Positions 53,950-64,000 of a stretch of DNA of 64,000 nucleotides are shown piece after piece. A model generated the notes under the pieces. That model saw only the letters and a list, made by a program, of their open reading frames with translations. It had not been told where the DNA came from and made no database searches. Positions within the stretch are counted from its first letter, which is position 1, and each line of letters starts with the position of its first letter. A program made the position numbers and the translations under genes. The stretch comes from Clostridium sp. AM22-11AC (GTDB lineage: Bacteria > Bacillota > Clostridia > Lachnospirales > Lachnospiraceae), in contig NZ_QUCM01000001.1 in assembly GCF_003473545.1 (NCBI RefSeq), positions 518,105 through 582,104 of the forward strand, in the 5' to 3' direction.

Positions 53950-54333
53950 TTACTTTTCCGGCTCAAGTTCTTCAAAAAGTTCTACTGCCGGTATAATTGC
54001 TGATGCACCATAGTAAAAGAAAACCAGTCTTAAAACTTCGCCGACCTCATCCATGGTGGCACCTTTTTTCACTGCCAGTTCGCCGTGTGTTTTAATCGTC
54101 ACAGCATTTCCTGCGCAGCATCCCATAAGCATTAACATCAGTTCCATGTATTTAGCCGGAACATGTGTTATATCCTGTTTGCAGATCGCGAACTGCTGGC
54201 TGAATGCCTGGAGCAGTTTTGGATCATTTGCCATTTTTTTGTGGATAGAAAGAACGTTTCCGCCTCTCTGCTCCTTTAACCGTTCCAGGATCTCTTCTGC
54301 CTGGGCGATCTTTTCTTTATTTTCCTGTTTCAT
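53950..54333 (-). CDS. Carboxymuconolactone decarboxylase-fold protein without the CxxC motif
   Basis: 127 residues from the ATG at 54333 (after AAAGGAGTACATACC); an open frame continues to 54396 without support. The all-helical CMD/AhpD fold is visible: DPKLLQAFSQQFA, KYMELMLMLMGCCAGNAVTIKTHGELAVKKGATMDEVGEVLRLVFFYYGASAIIPAVELFEEL. The His of the CxxCxxxH motif is kept (KTH), but both cysteines are replaced, so it is not an AhpD-type peroxidase. It is linked to the OadA-like gene upstream by a gap of about 70 nt. Function unknown; a decarboxylase or lyase role is possible. Confidence 0.78.
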   Translation of the reverse strand: MKQENKEKIAQAEEILERLKEQRGGNVLSIHKKMANDPKLLQAFSQQFAICKQDITHVPAKYMELMLMLMGCCAGNAVTIKTHGELAVKKGATMDEVGEVLRLVFFYYGASAIIPAVELFEELEPEK

Positions 54334-54401
54334 GGTATGTACTCCTTTTGATTGTCTGTTCCTTTCTGTACCCACGGAATGCGGGTACGAAAACATTACC
54401 T

Positions 54402-55769
54402 TTACTGATACTTCTTCTGTAAAAATGCCGGGGCAAGTTCAGGAAACAGAGCGTATGTCATAACATCTTCTTCTGTTCTTGCAAAGCCTGCTGCTTCTGC
54501 TTTTGCTTTCTCCCATCCAGGAGCGATCAGGCTTCCCGGACGTTCTGTGATCATTTTGTCATTTCCTAAAACAGCTGCCTTCAGTTCCGGTGCGATCTCA
54601 CCAGCCGGACGTCCGTACATGCCGCGGATGTAAGTTTTGCTCTCATTGGAGATCATCTTGTATCTCTGTCCCGTAAGGACGTTAATAGTTGCCTGGGCGC
54701 CTACCATCTGAGCAAACGGAGTTGCTAAAGGCGGATAACCGAAATCTTTATGTACCTTATGGACTTCCTCAAATACTTCATTAATGCGGTTTTCTGCATT
54801 CATGCCTTTTAACTGGCTTTCCAGGTTAGAAAGCATTCCGCCTGGGATCTGATGTTTTAAAACACTGATATCTACACCTGTACGCTTGCTTGCAAATTCT
54901 TTGTATTTTTCACGCAGCTTCATGAAATAATCATTGATCTCTGCCAGAAGGTCCATATCCAGATGAGGATCAAAGCCTGTTCCCTTTAAGCAGGTAACAA
55001 TACTTTCAACCGGCGGATGGGCAGGGCCAAGAGAAAGAGCAGATACATCGCAATCTACGGTACAGGCACCGGCTTTAATGGCTTCCCAATAACAGATATC
55101 CGCCATACCGCCGATACAGTGTGCATGGAAATGAACCGGAAGACCTACTTCTTTGCGGATCGCTCTGATCACATCCGATACCTGCTTGGGGTTCATCATT
55201 CCGGCCATATCTTCTACATGAATGACTTTTACGCCCAATGCTGCATAATCCTTTGCCATCTGTACATATTTTTCTAACGTATGTACCGGGCTTATGGTGT
55301 AGCAGATATTTGCTTCTGCTGTTTTTCCGTTTTTAAGCACTGCCTTAATGGCTGTCTCTGTATTTCTCACATCGTTTAAACCATCAAATACCAGGAACTT
55401 ATCAATTCCGGCTTTTGCTGCCAGTTCTACGAATTTTTCTACCACATCATCGGGATACTGTTTGTAGCCGATCAGGTTCTGTCCACGGAGGAGCATTCTC
55501 AGCGGTGTCTTCTTACACAGCTTCTTAAATTCCCTTACCCGTTCCCAGGGATCATCTCCTAAATAGCGGATAGCAACATCAAAAGTTGCACCGCCCCACA
55601 TTTCCATACATTCATATCCAACCTCATCCATCTTCGGCAGGATCGGGAGCATATCCTGTGTGCGGATCCTGGTTGCTAAAAGGGACTGCTGGCCGTCACG
55701 CCACTCTACACTGCTGATCCTAATCGGTCTTTCAGGAACTGTTTCTTTTGCTGTTTTCCAGAAAAACAT
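54402..55769 (-). CDS. PYC/OadA carboxyltransferase-family enzyme without a biotin domain, catalytic Lys replaced
   Basis: 455 residues from the ATG at 55769, which follows GGAGGTGCAGA. Closely follows oxaloacetate decarboxylase alpha and transcarboxylase 5S through the carboxyltransferase domain: RDGQQSLLATR (metal Asp25), WGGATFDV, LLRGQNLIGY, HFHAH (metal His215 and His217), QIPGGMLSNLESQL. At the position of the carbamylated Lys (LLKAIEAG in OadA) it has Glu229 (YWEAIKAG). It ends without a biotinyl domain, and no biotin carrier or carboxylase lies nearby. A biotin-independent lyase, aldolase or decarboxylase activity is therefore more likely. First gene of the operon, divergent from the LacI-type gene. 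Confidence 0.85.
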   Translation of the reverse strand: MFFWKTAKETVPERPIRISSVEWRDGQQSLLATRIRTQDMLPILPKMDEVGYECMEMWGGATFDVAIRYLGDDPWERVREFKKLCKKTPLRMLLRGQNLIGYKQYPDDVVEKFVELAAKAGIDKFLVFDGLNDVRNTETAIKAVLKNGKTAEANICYTISPVHTLEKYVQMAKDYAALGVKVIHVEDMAGMMNPKQVSDVIRAIRKEVGLPVHFHAHCIGGMADICYWEAIKAGACTVDCDVSALSLGPAHPPVESIVTCLKGTGFDPHLDMDLLAEINDYFMKLREKYKEFASKRTGVDISVLKHQIPGGMLSNLESQLKGMNAENRINEVFEEVHKVHKDFGYPPLATPFAQMVGAQATINVLTGQRYKMISNESKTYIRGMYGRPAGEIAPELKAAVLGNDKMITERPGSLIAPGWEKAKAEAAGFARTEEDVMTYALFPELAPAFLQKKYQ

Positions 55770-55820
55770 TCTGCACCTCCATTTACATGTTTTATGTGTT
55801 TTCACTGGTTTTCATTCTCT

Positions 55821-56021
55821 TTAAGTTAATATATTAATTTAATTTATTCGATGTTTAGTTAAGTTATTAACTTGTTTCTGAGCAAACTATACATCTTTTC
55901 TCATTAAATAGCAATAGTAAATGCTTATTTTTTTGTTTTTTGGATATTTTGCACAGTTTTTGTGCTTTGATTTAGTTGATATTTTAATGTTACTTGTTAA
56001 CTTAAGTTAATTTATTAACTT
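55821..56021. promoter_or_regulatory. Inverted-repeat operators between the OadA-like operon and the LacI-type regulator
   Basis: Repeated AAGTTAAT-N2-ATTAACTT. A perfect copy with a TT spacer lies at 56004-56021; copies with one to two mismatches lie at 55823-55840 and 55856-55873; an overlapping perfect TTAACTTAAGTTAA lies at 55997-56010. These flank the divergent start regions and probably bind the adjacent LacI-family protein. The rest of the 55770-56106 gap is AT-rich and shows no gene. Confidence 0.75.
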
Positions 56022-56036
56022 CTTATGTCTTTTTAA

Positions 56037-56065
56037 TTGCTTTTATATGGGGCGTATGATATGAT
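56037..56065 (+). promoter_or_regulatory. Promoter of the LacI-family gene
   Basis: TTGCTT, 17-bp spacer, TATGAT, about 40 nt before the ATG and 16 nt after the perfect operator copy. Confidence 0.65.
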
Positions 56066-56106
56066 AAATACAGAATAAAAAGAACAGACCAGAAAAGAGG
56101 TTTTTT

Positions 56107-57141
56107 ATGCCTACGTTAAAAGATGTAGCTGCGCTGGCAGGCGTTTCAGCCGCTACTGTATCCTTATATTTGAACGGAAAATCTGCAGGAAGGATCTCCC
56201 AGCAGAAACAAAAAGAAATAGAAGAAGCTTTAAAGCAGTTAAGTTACCAGCCCTCATCTGCCTCCAGGCAACTAAAAGAGTTGGGCACTTCCCCCCTTAT
56301 ATACACAGTTGCTGTATACTGGGCAGCTGACCCACGATCTGCCCTTTTAGGAAAAGTTATGGCCGGGATCCAGTCATCTCTTGCCAAAAACCAGATGACC
56401 AACTGCAATATTGTGATCTGCCCATTTAAGCCAAATGAACTGTACAAAGAAAAGGGACTGATCGACCCGAAGCTGTACAACTACGATGCTGCTATCATCG
56501 CAAATACTGCCGTAATGGACATGCAGTACTTAGACAGTATTATGCCGCCTATCCCCGTGGTCCTTTTAAACAGACGTTCTGATCAGTACAGCTATGTTTC
56601 CATCAACAACCAGAAAATGGGTGCCTCTCTTGCTGATATGATCGCAGACCGGGGCTTTAAAAGCGTGTCTGTTTTCCGTTCCCAGTCTCCTTACCTGGCT
56701 GTGGATGACCGTGTTACCGGTTTTATCAATGGCTGCCGTGCCAAAGGGGTGGACATGCCAAATCATGCCTTATTTTACACAGATAATTCTACAGACGGCG
56801 GTATCCAGGCTGCTGCAGAATTTCTCAAGTTAAGTGAACGTCCGGATGTAGTCTTCTGCGACTCCGACTCCATTGCCTTAGGAGCACTCTACGCTTTCTA
56901 CCAGGCCGGCGTCCGTATCCCAAAAGACCTGTCCGTCATAAGCATCGGGCTCCACCACTCATCCACCAGTAAATGCTCTATCCCTCCATTAACTGTATCC
57001 GAAGTTCCGCTGACACAGATGGCAGAAGGCTGTATGGACTATGTGATCCGCGCTTTGACAGATAAATCCTATGCTGCAGATCCAGAGCCGGTACATGTGG
57101 AACTGGAAACGAAGATCATTGTGAGGGAGTCGTTTCAGTAA
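56107..57141 (+). CDS. LacI family transcriptional regulator of the hydroxy-acid locus
   Basis: 344 residues. N-terminal helix-turn-helix and hinge (TLKDVAALAGVSAATVSLYLNGKSAGRISQQKQKEIEEALKQL), then a periplasmic-binding-like effector domain (PPIPVVLLNRRSDQYSYVSINNQKMGASLADMI; RPDVVFCDSDSIALGALYAFYQAG). RBS AAAAGAGG. It is divergent from the OadA-like gene with palindromes between, so it probably represses that operon and its own gene until an intermediate or substrate binds. Confidence 0.92.
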   Translation: MPTLKDVAALAGVSAATVSLYLNGKSAGRISQQKQKEIEEALKQLSYQPSSASRQLKELGTSPLIYTVAVYWAADPRSALLGKVMAGIQSSLAKNQMTNCNIVICPFKPNELYKEKGLIDPKLYNYDAAIIANTAVMDMQYLDSIMPPIPVVLLNRRSDQYSYVSINNQKMGASLADMIADRGFKSVSVFRSQSPYLAVDDRVTGFINGCRAKGVDMPNHALFYTDNSTDGGIQAAAEFLKLSERPDVVFCDSDSIALGALYAFYQAGVRIPKDLSVISIGLHHSSTSKCSIPPLTVSEVPLTQMAEGCMDYVIRALTDKSYAADPEPVHVELETKIIVRESFQ

Positions 57142-57156
57142 AATGCCGTAAACAAA

Positions 57157-57202
57157 AAAGCTATTGCAAATTGACTTCACATCATCACTTTGCAATAGCT
57201 TT
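57157..57202. terminator. Bidirectional terminator between the LacI-type gene and prfA
   Basis: AAAGCTATTGCAAA (57157-57170) pairs with TTTGCAATAGCTTT (57189-57202), with T/A runs outside the stem. The stem sequence closely matches the terminator at 7855-7898. Confidence 0.85.
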
Positions 57203-57253
57203 CTTTATACTGTATCTAAGTATCTGATTTTAATATACCTGACTGATTAAATC

Positions 57254-58327
57254 TTAGTTCTCATTCATCTTAGCCAGTTTTGCAGCCTGATCTGCAGCGA
57301 TCAGGTTGTCTAACAGTTCCTGGATATCACCGTTCATAATAGAATCGATCTTATATAAGGTCAGCTTAATTCTATGGTCGGTCACACGGCCCTGTGGGAA
57401 GTTGTAGGTACGGATCTTCTCGGAACGGTCTCCGGTACCGATCTGGCTGCGGCGTTCTTCTGCCTCGGAGTTCTGGCGTTTTTCCAGCTCTAAGTCGTAC
57501 AGTTTGGAACGTAACAGTCGGAATGCTTTTTCCTTGTTCTGCAGCTGTGACTTCTCTGTCTGGCTGTAGATAACGATACCAGTCGGTATATGGGTCAGAC
57601 GTACTGCGGAGTCAGTGGTGTTGACACACTGTCCACCGTTACCAGACGCACGCATTACGTCAATACGGCAGTCATTCATGTCGATCTGAACATCTACTTC
57701 TTCTGCTTCCGGCATAACTGCTACCGTTGCTGTAGAGGTATGGATACGGCCGCCGGACTCTGTCTCAGGCACACGCTGTACACGATGTACACCACTCTCG
57801 TATTTTAACTTAGAATAAGCGCCTTTTCCTGTGACCATAGCCACAACTTCCTTAAAGCCGCCAATACCATTTTCATTGATACTGATGATCTCTACTTTCC
57901 AGTGCTGGCTGTCTGCGTAGTTGGAATACATACGGTAAAGCTCAGCTGCGAAAAGAGCTGCCTCATCGCCGCCTGCGCCTGCACGGATCTCCAGGATAAT
58001 GTTCTTGTCATCGTTCGGGTCTTTTGGAAGAAGAAGGATCTTTAATTCATGCTCCAGCTCCTCAATGCGCTTCTTTGCATCGGATAATTCCTCCTTTGCC
58101 ATTTCACGCATTTCCTCGTCATTTTCTTCCTCTAACATTGCCAGACTGTCCTCTACGTCCTGCTTTGCCTGCTTATACTGCTTATAAGCTTCTACGATCG
58201 GTGCCAGTTCAGCCTGCTCCTTCATCAGCTTGGTAAAACGTTTGGTATCCTGGGTCACATCCGGGTCCCCAAGCATACGCATCAGTTCTTCATAATGGAT
58301 CAACATATCATCCAGTTTATCAAACAT
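57254..58327 (-). CDS. prfA: Peptide chain release factor 1
   Basis: 357 residues; reads UAA and UAG stop codons. The GGQ loop is in [20 protein letters not shown]; the recognition region includes [14 protein letters not shown] and the [25 protein letters not shown] block. The start is the ATG at 58327, after GGAGAAGTGAAGATT; upstream codons lack support. It lies 5 nt after prmC, which methylates the GGQ glutamine. Confidence 0.97.
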   Translation of the reverse strand: MFDKLDDMLIHYEELMRMLGDPDVTQDTKRFTKLMKEQAELAPIVEAYKQYKQAKQDVEDSLAMLEEENDEEMREMAKEELSDAKKRIEELEHELKILLLPKDPNDDKNIILEIRAGAGGDEAALFAAELYRMYSNYADSQHWKVEIISINENGIGGFKEVVAMVTGKGAYSKLKYESGVHRVQRVPETESGGRIHTSTATVAVMPEAEEVDVQIDMNDCRIDVMRASGNGGQCVNTTDSAVRLTHIPTGIVIYSQTEKSQLQNKEKAFRLLRSKLYDLELEKRQNSEAEERRSQIGTGDRSEKIRTYNFPQGRVTDHRIKLTLYKIDSIMNGDIQELLDNLIAADQAAKLAKMNEN

Positions 58328-58332
58328 AATCT

Positions 58333-59229
58333 TCACTTCTCCTTCCTGGCACATACCACCCGGTCGTTTCCAGCCATATCCCGGACAGTCCTACGCCCAC
58401 TAAATCCCATTGCTTCAAATATTTCTGTTACATCCTTTGCCTGATCCCAGCCGATCTCCATATAGATGCTTCCGCCGTTTTTCAGGTATTTTTTTCCTTC
58501 TTCTGCTAAAATGCGGTAAAATTTCAGTCCGTCCGGCTCACCGTCTAAGGCCATCCGTGGCTCATGATCTTTTACCTCCGGCTCCAGTCCCTCGATCACC
58601 TGACTGGGGATATAGGGGGGATTGGATACGATCACATTATACTGCTTTTCTGGATTCAAAGCAGAAAACATATCACTTTTTATAAATTTCACTGGCTGAT
58701 CCAGAAGTTTTTCCCCATTGAATCTTGCCACCTTTAACGCTTCTTCTGACAGATCAAGAGCTGTTACGTCTGTATAGCCCCCAAGCTTTGCCAGACTGAT
58801 AGCAATGCAGCCGGAACCGGTGCATACATCTAAAAGGGAAATATTTTTCTCTTTGTGTTCGCTTAATACCAGTTCTACCAGAGTTTCTGTATCCTGCCTT
58901 GGGATCAGAACGTGTTCATTTACATAAAATTCCAGTCCCATAAATTCCTGGACACCTGTAAGCTGCTGAAGAGGGATACGCATTTCCCGTTTGCTTATCA
59001 GTTCCCGGTATTTTTCTATTTTTTTCAGTGTATCCGGATCTGCATCTGTTCCATTTATTCCATTTTCCGCTCCCGTAAGGGGACGGTCCCGTTTTACAAG
59101 AAAGGAGGCAAAATTCATGTCAAATACATCCAATAAAAGAAAACGTGCATCTAAAAGCGGGTCAGGAACACCTGCTTTTTCCAGCTTTTCTTTTCCTTCT
59201 TCTAAAAGAGTCCCAAGGGTCATTTTCAT
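58333..59229 (-). CDS. prmC: Release factor glutamine methyltransferase
   Basis: 298 residues. SAM-dependent methylation of the GGQ Gln of release factors. N-terminal helical domain ([29 protein letters not shown]), SAM loop [17 protein letters not shown], and the catalytic VSNPPYIPS. The ATG at 59229 overlaps the DUF1385 stop; a second ATG at 59223 is an alternative. Confidence 0.95.
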   Translation of the reverse strand: MKMTLGTLLEEGKEKLEKAGVPDPLLDARFLLLDVFDMNFASFLVKRDRPLTGAENGINGTDADPDTLKKIEKYRELISKREMRIPLQQLTGVQEFMGLEFYVNEHVLIPRQDTETLVELVLSEHKEKNISLLDVCTGSGCIAISLAKLGGYTDVTALDLSEEALKVARFNGEKLLDQPVKFIKSDMFSALNPEKQYNVIVSNPPYIPSQVIEGLEPEVKDHEPRMALDGEPDGLKFYRILAEEGKKYLKNGGSIYMEIGWDQAKDVTEIFEAMGFSGRRTVRDMAGNDRVVCARKEK

Positions 59230-60182
59230 GCCTGTTCCTCTTTCTTCTCCCAGCCTGGGAAATTTTCATCCAAATAGGCACGCCAGTCAAATACTGCTTC
59301 TACAGCAGCGATGGCTACCTCGATCATGGTATCATCCGGCTCTTTGGTGGTCAGTCCCTGCATCCACATGCCAGGGCGGCTTAAAATATCTACCAGTTTG
59401 GAATCATGCTTTCCTGCAAAACTTAAAAATTCATAGGAAACACCTGCGATCACCGGGATCAGCACGATACGGCTTACGATGCGCAGCCAAATGGTATCAG
59501 TACGGATCACCACGAAAAACAGGATGCTGATGACCATAACGATCATAATAAAACTGGTGCCGCAGCGCTTGTGCTCCTTGGAGCTGGCCCGCACATTGGC
59601 TACATTCAGTTCCAGACCATGTTCAATGCAGTTAATGCATTTATGTTCGGAACCATGGTACATAAAGGTCCGTTTAATATCTTCCATGCGGGATACCATT
59701 TTTATATAAATAACGAAAATAGCAATACGGATAAATCCTTCTAAGATGGCCATCACAGTATGGGACGGGATCACTTTTTTACATATATTGGAAATAAACA
59801 TAGGCAGCAGCATGAATATACCGATCGCCATGATAAAGGAAAAGATCATAACAACGGTCATAAGGATGCTTTCTAATTTCTCGCCAAATACCTTATCCAG
59901 CCACTGTTCAAAGCGGCTTTCTTTTGCATCTTCGTCATCTTCAAAGAAGCTGCAGGACCAGGTAAGTGCCCTCATGCCTACGATCATGGAATCTGCAAAT
60001 TTAAACACGCCTCTGATAAAGGGAATACCTAAAAATGGATACTTTTTTGTTACGCTTCTGTAAGTATCTTTTTTAACCTCGATCTCTCCATCGGGTTTAC
60101 GGACGGCTACTGCATAGTTTTCACCATTCTGCATCATAATGCCTTCGATCACTGCCTGTCCGCCAATTCCTGAATATTTCAT
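59226..60182 (-). CDS. DUF1385 family membrane protein (YqhQ-like)
   Basis: 318 residues: GIGGQAVIEGIMMQNGENYAVAVRKPDGEIEV at the start, several membrane segments, and MYHGSEHKCINCIEHG, the diagnostic block of DUF1385. Function unknown; in Firmicutes it regularly lies between rpmE and prmC/prfA, as here. Translationally coupled to prmC by a 4-nt overlap. Confidence 0.92.
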   Translation of the reverse strand: MKYSGIGGQAVIEGIMMQNGENYAVAVRKPDGEIEVKKDTYRSVTKKYPFLGIPFIRGVFKFADSMIVGMRALTWSCSFFEDDEDAKESRFEQWLDKVFGEKLESILMTVVMIFSFIMAIGIFMLLPMFISNICKKVIPSHTVMAILEGFIRIAIFVIYIKMVSRMEDIKRTFMYHGSEHKCINCIEHGLELNVANVRASSKEHKRCGTSFIMIVMVISILFFVVIRTDTIWLRIVSRIVLIPVIAGVSYEFLSFAGKHDSKLVDILSRPGMWMQGLTTKEPDDTMIEVAIAAVEAVFDWRAYLDENFPGWEKKEEQA

Positions 60183-60210
60183 CTATGCATTACCTTTCAA
60201 TTTTAACGCA

Positions 60211-60242
60211 AAGGGGCTGAGCTGCAAAAGCTCAACCCCTTA
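60211..60242 (-). terminator. rpmE terminator-like hairpin
   Basis: AAGGGG and TGAGCT arms pair with AGCTCA and CCCCTT. Minus-strand read-through would continue into the DUF1385 gene 29 nt further on. Confidence 0.75.
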
Positions 60243-60257
60243 AATTCTCTCTTATAA

Positions 60258-60464
60258 TTACTGAGCATTGATGCCGTACTTACGATTGAACTTATCAATA
60301 CGTCCACGAGCTGCAGCAGCCTTCTGCTGGCCAGTGTAGAATGAATGGCACTTGGAGCAAACCTCCACATGGATGTCCTTCTTGGTAGAACCAGTTACGA
60401 ACTCGTTGCCACAGTTGCAAACTACCTTTGCCTGGTAGTAATTTGGATGGATTCCTTCTCTCAT
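60258..60464 (-). CDS. rpmE: Ribosomal protein L31, zinc-binding form
   Basis: 68 residues from the ATG at 60464 (after GAGAGGTGAATAAA): [22 protein letters not shown]...[16 protein letters not shown]. Cys16, Cys18, Cys36 and Cys39 form the zinc site, so this is the zinc-replete C+ form. It is transcribed from a good promoter through a leader of about 210 nt. Confidence 0.96.
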   Translation of the reverse strand: MREGIHPNYYQAKVVCNCGNEFVTGSTKKDIHVEVCSKCHSFYTGQQKAAAARGRIDKFNRKYGINAQ

Positions 60465-60684
60465 TTTATTCACCTCTCTGATATAATTTGCGGTTTCCGA
60501 CCGCGGCCTGTATGCCAATCTGCCTCTGTACACTGCAGGCAGCCGGTAGGTACCGTCACCAGAACGCACAGATATCAGCATCTTTTAAGTTATACGCATC
60601 CTTCCCGCAAGGTTCTGACTCACGCGAATGCTAAAACTGCTTGTCTCAGGGCATAAATATATTGTATCTCTGGACAGCTATATC
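60465..60684 (-). promoter_or_regulatory. Long structured leader of rpmE
   Basis: About 210 nt between the predicted transcription start and the rpmE ATG with several short hairpins (for example the CGGTA/TACCG palindrome at 60544-60555 and a GCGGT/ACCGC hairpin near 60490-60505). No gene was seen. An L31 autoregulatory leader is possible but unproven. Confidence 0.4.
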
Positions 60685-60713
60685 AGTATAGCATAGTTTA
60701 TCCACATTGACAA
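60685..60713 (-). promoter_or_regulatory. rpmE promoter
   Basis: Minus strand TTGTCA, 17-bp spacer, TATACT. Confidence 0.75.
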
Positions 60714-60734
60714 GAGAAAATATTGAATTTATAC

Positions 60735-60764
60735 ACAAAAAAACCTGAGCATTTCTGCTCAGGC
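60735..60764 (-). terminator. rRNA operon terminator
   Basis: CCTGAGC / GCTCAGG with an ATTTCT loop, followed on the minus strand by a run of seven Ts. It lies about 90 nt after the 23S 3' end. Confidence 0.85.
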
Positions 60765-60852
60765 TAAATATATATTTTACATACCTTCAAAACCACATAT
60801 TGAACTGTTGATCTTCCGAATACTTACAACCTTTGTTTTCCCTAAACCTTAT

Positions 60853-63890
<3,038 letters not shown>

Positions 63891-64000
63891 AATTGACTTT
63901 CGTTCGCGGGAGCAAACTACTCATCTCAGATATATAGCGTTATATCTTTTGGTCTGGGTTGTTTACAAAATTTGTTGTATTGTTTTCCATATAACCTCTC
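63891..64000 (-). other. Part of the 16S-23S spacer
   Basis: AT-rich sequence upstream of the 23S 5' end; no tRNA gene is visible in the 110 nt present. The 16S gene should lie beyond the window edge. Confidence 0.7.

Noticed and set aside
42619..57141. Ordinary citrate fermentation locus
   Set aside because: A 2HCT carrier and an OadA-like enzyme suggest it, but citrate lyase (citDEF) and a biotin-dependent decarboxylase complex are absent, and isomerase, dehydrogenase and Ptb/Buk genes are present instead.

Overview
The window looks like a chromosomal segment of an anaerobic Firmicute, most likely a Lachnospiraceae-type Clostridium (low confidence below family level). The grounds are moderate GC, strong GGAGG ribosome-binding sites, the rpmE-DUF1385-prmC-prfA block, a FeoA-FeoA-FeoB-Cys-rich protein iron locus, ferredoxin-dependent PFOR, Ptb/Buk energy conservation and a clostridial 23S rRNA. 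No insertion sequence, phage, CRISPR array or tRNA gene was seen.

Layout. 1-7.5 kb: the end of a nucleotidyltransferase-aminotransferase fusion, then a four-gene ABC importer built on a DUF3798 lipoprotein. 7.9-18.2 kb (minus strand): surface-sugar and housekeeping genes (UDP-galactopyranose mutase, TraX-like protein, HAD phosphatase, BioY, LeuA, GlmM, dTDP-rhamnose genes rfbD/B/A without rfbC). 18.4-21.9 kb: a heterodimeric ABC exporter. 22-25.8 kb: an iron-uptake operon. 26-30.7 kb: a LysR gene, a DUF3100 two-protein membrane system with an amidohydrolase, and a D-2-hydroxyacid dehydrogenase. 30.8-39.1 kb: a YesMN-like two-component system divergent from a carbohydrate ABC importer with two esterase-family proteins and a VOC protein. 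39.3-39.5 kb: a Fur-type DNA-binding domain without a metal/dimer domain. 39.8-57.1 kb: a large 2-hydroxycarboxylate catabolic locus under a divergent LacI regulator. 57.2-60.5 kb: prfA, prmC, DUF1385 and rpmE. 60.85-63.89 kb: a complete 23S rRNA gene.

The most unusual region is 39.8-57.1 kb. One minus-strand series encodes a PYC/OadA-type enzyme with no biotin partner and with the carbamylated lysine replaced by Glu, a carboxymuconolactone-decarboxylase-fold protein, PFOR, a swivel-domain protein fused to a degenerate aconitase-like domain that has lost its Fe-S cysteines, an intact LeuC-like subunit, Ptb, Buk and a 2HCT-family transporter. A divergent isopropylmalate-dehydrogenase-family enzyme follows. 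Together they suggest import of a 2-hydroxy acid, dehydration/rehydration, oxidative decarboxylation to a 2-oxo acid, conversion to acyl-CoA, and ATP from the acyl phosphate. The substrate is not determined (citramalate, maleate/D-malate and citrate are candidates). Just downstream lies a decayed second copy: fragments of the PYC/OadA-like and swivel genes fused at a deletion, plus an intact second transporter about 95% identical by eye to the first.

Other notable points: an intervening sequence of about 145 nt in helix 25 of the 23S rRNA gene; no 5S gene after 23S; paired TTAG-N6-CTAA operators shared by the feo promoter and the mini-Fur promoter; inverted-repeat operators next to the LacI gene; an active esterase paired with a paralogue lacking the catalytic Ser and His; and a possible attenuation leader before leuA. 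All assignments are by reading motifs; no database search was possible.
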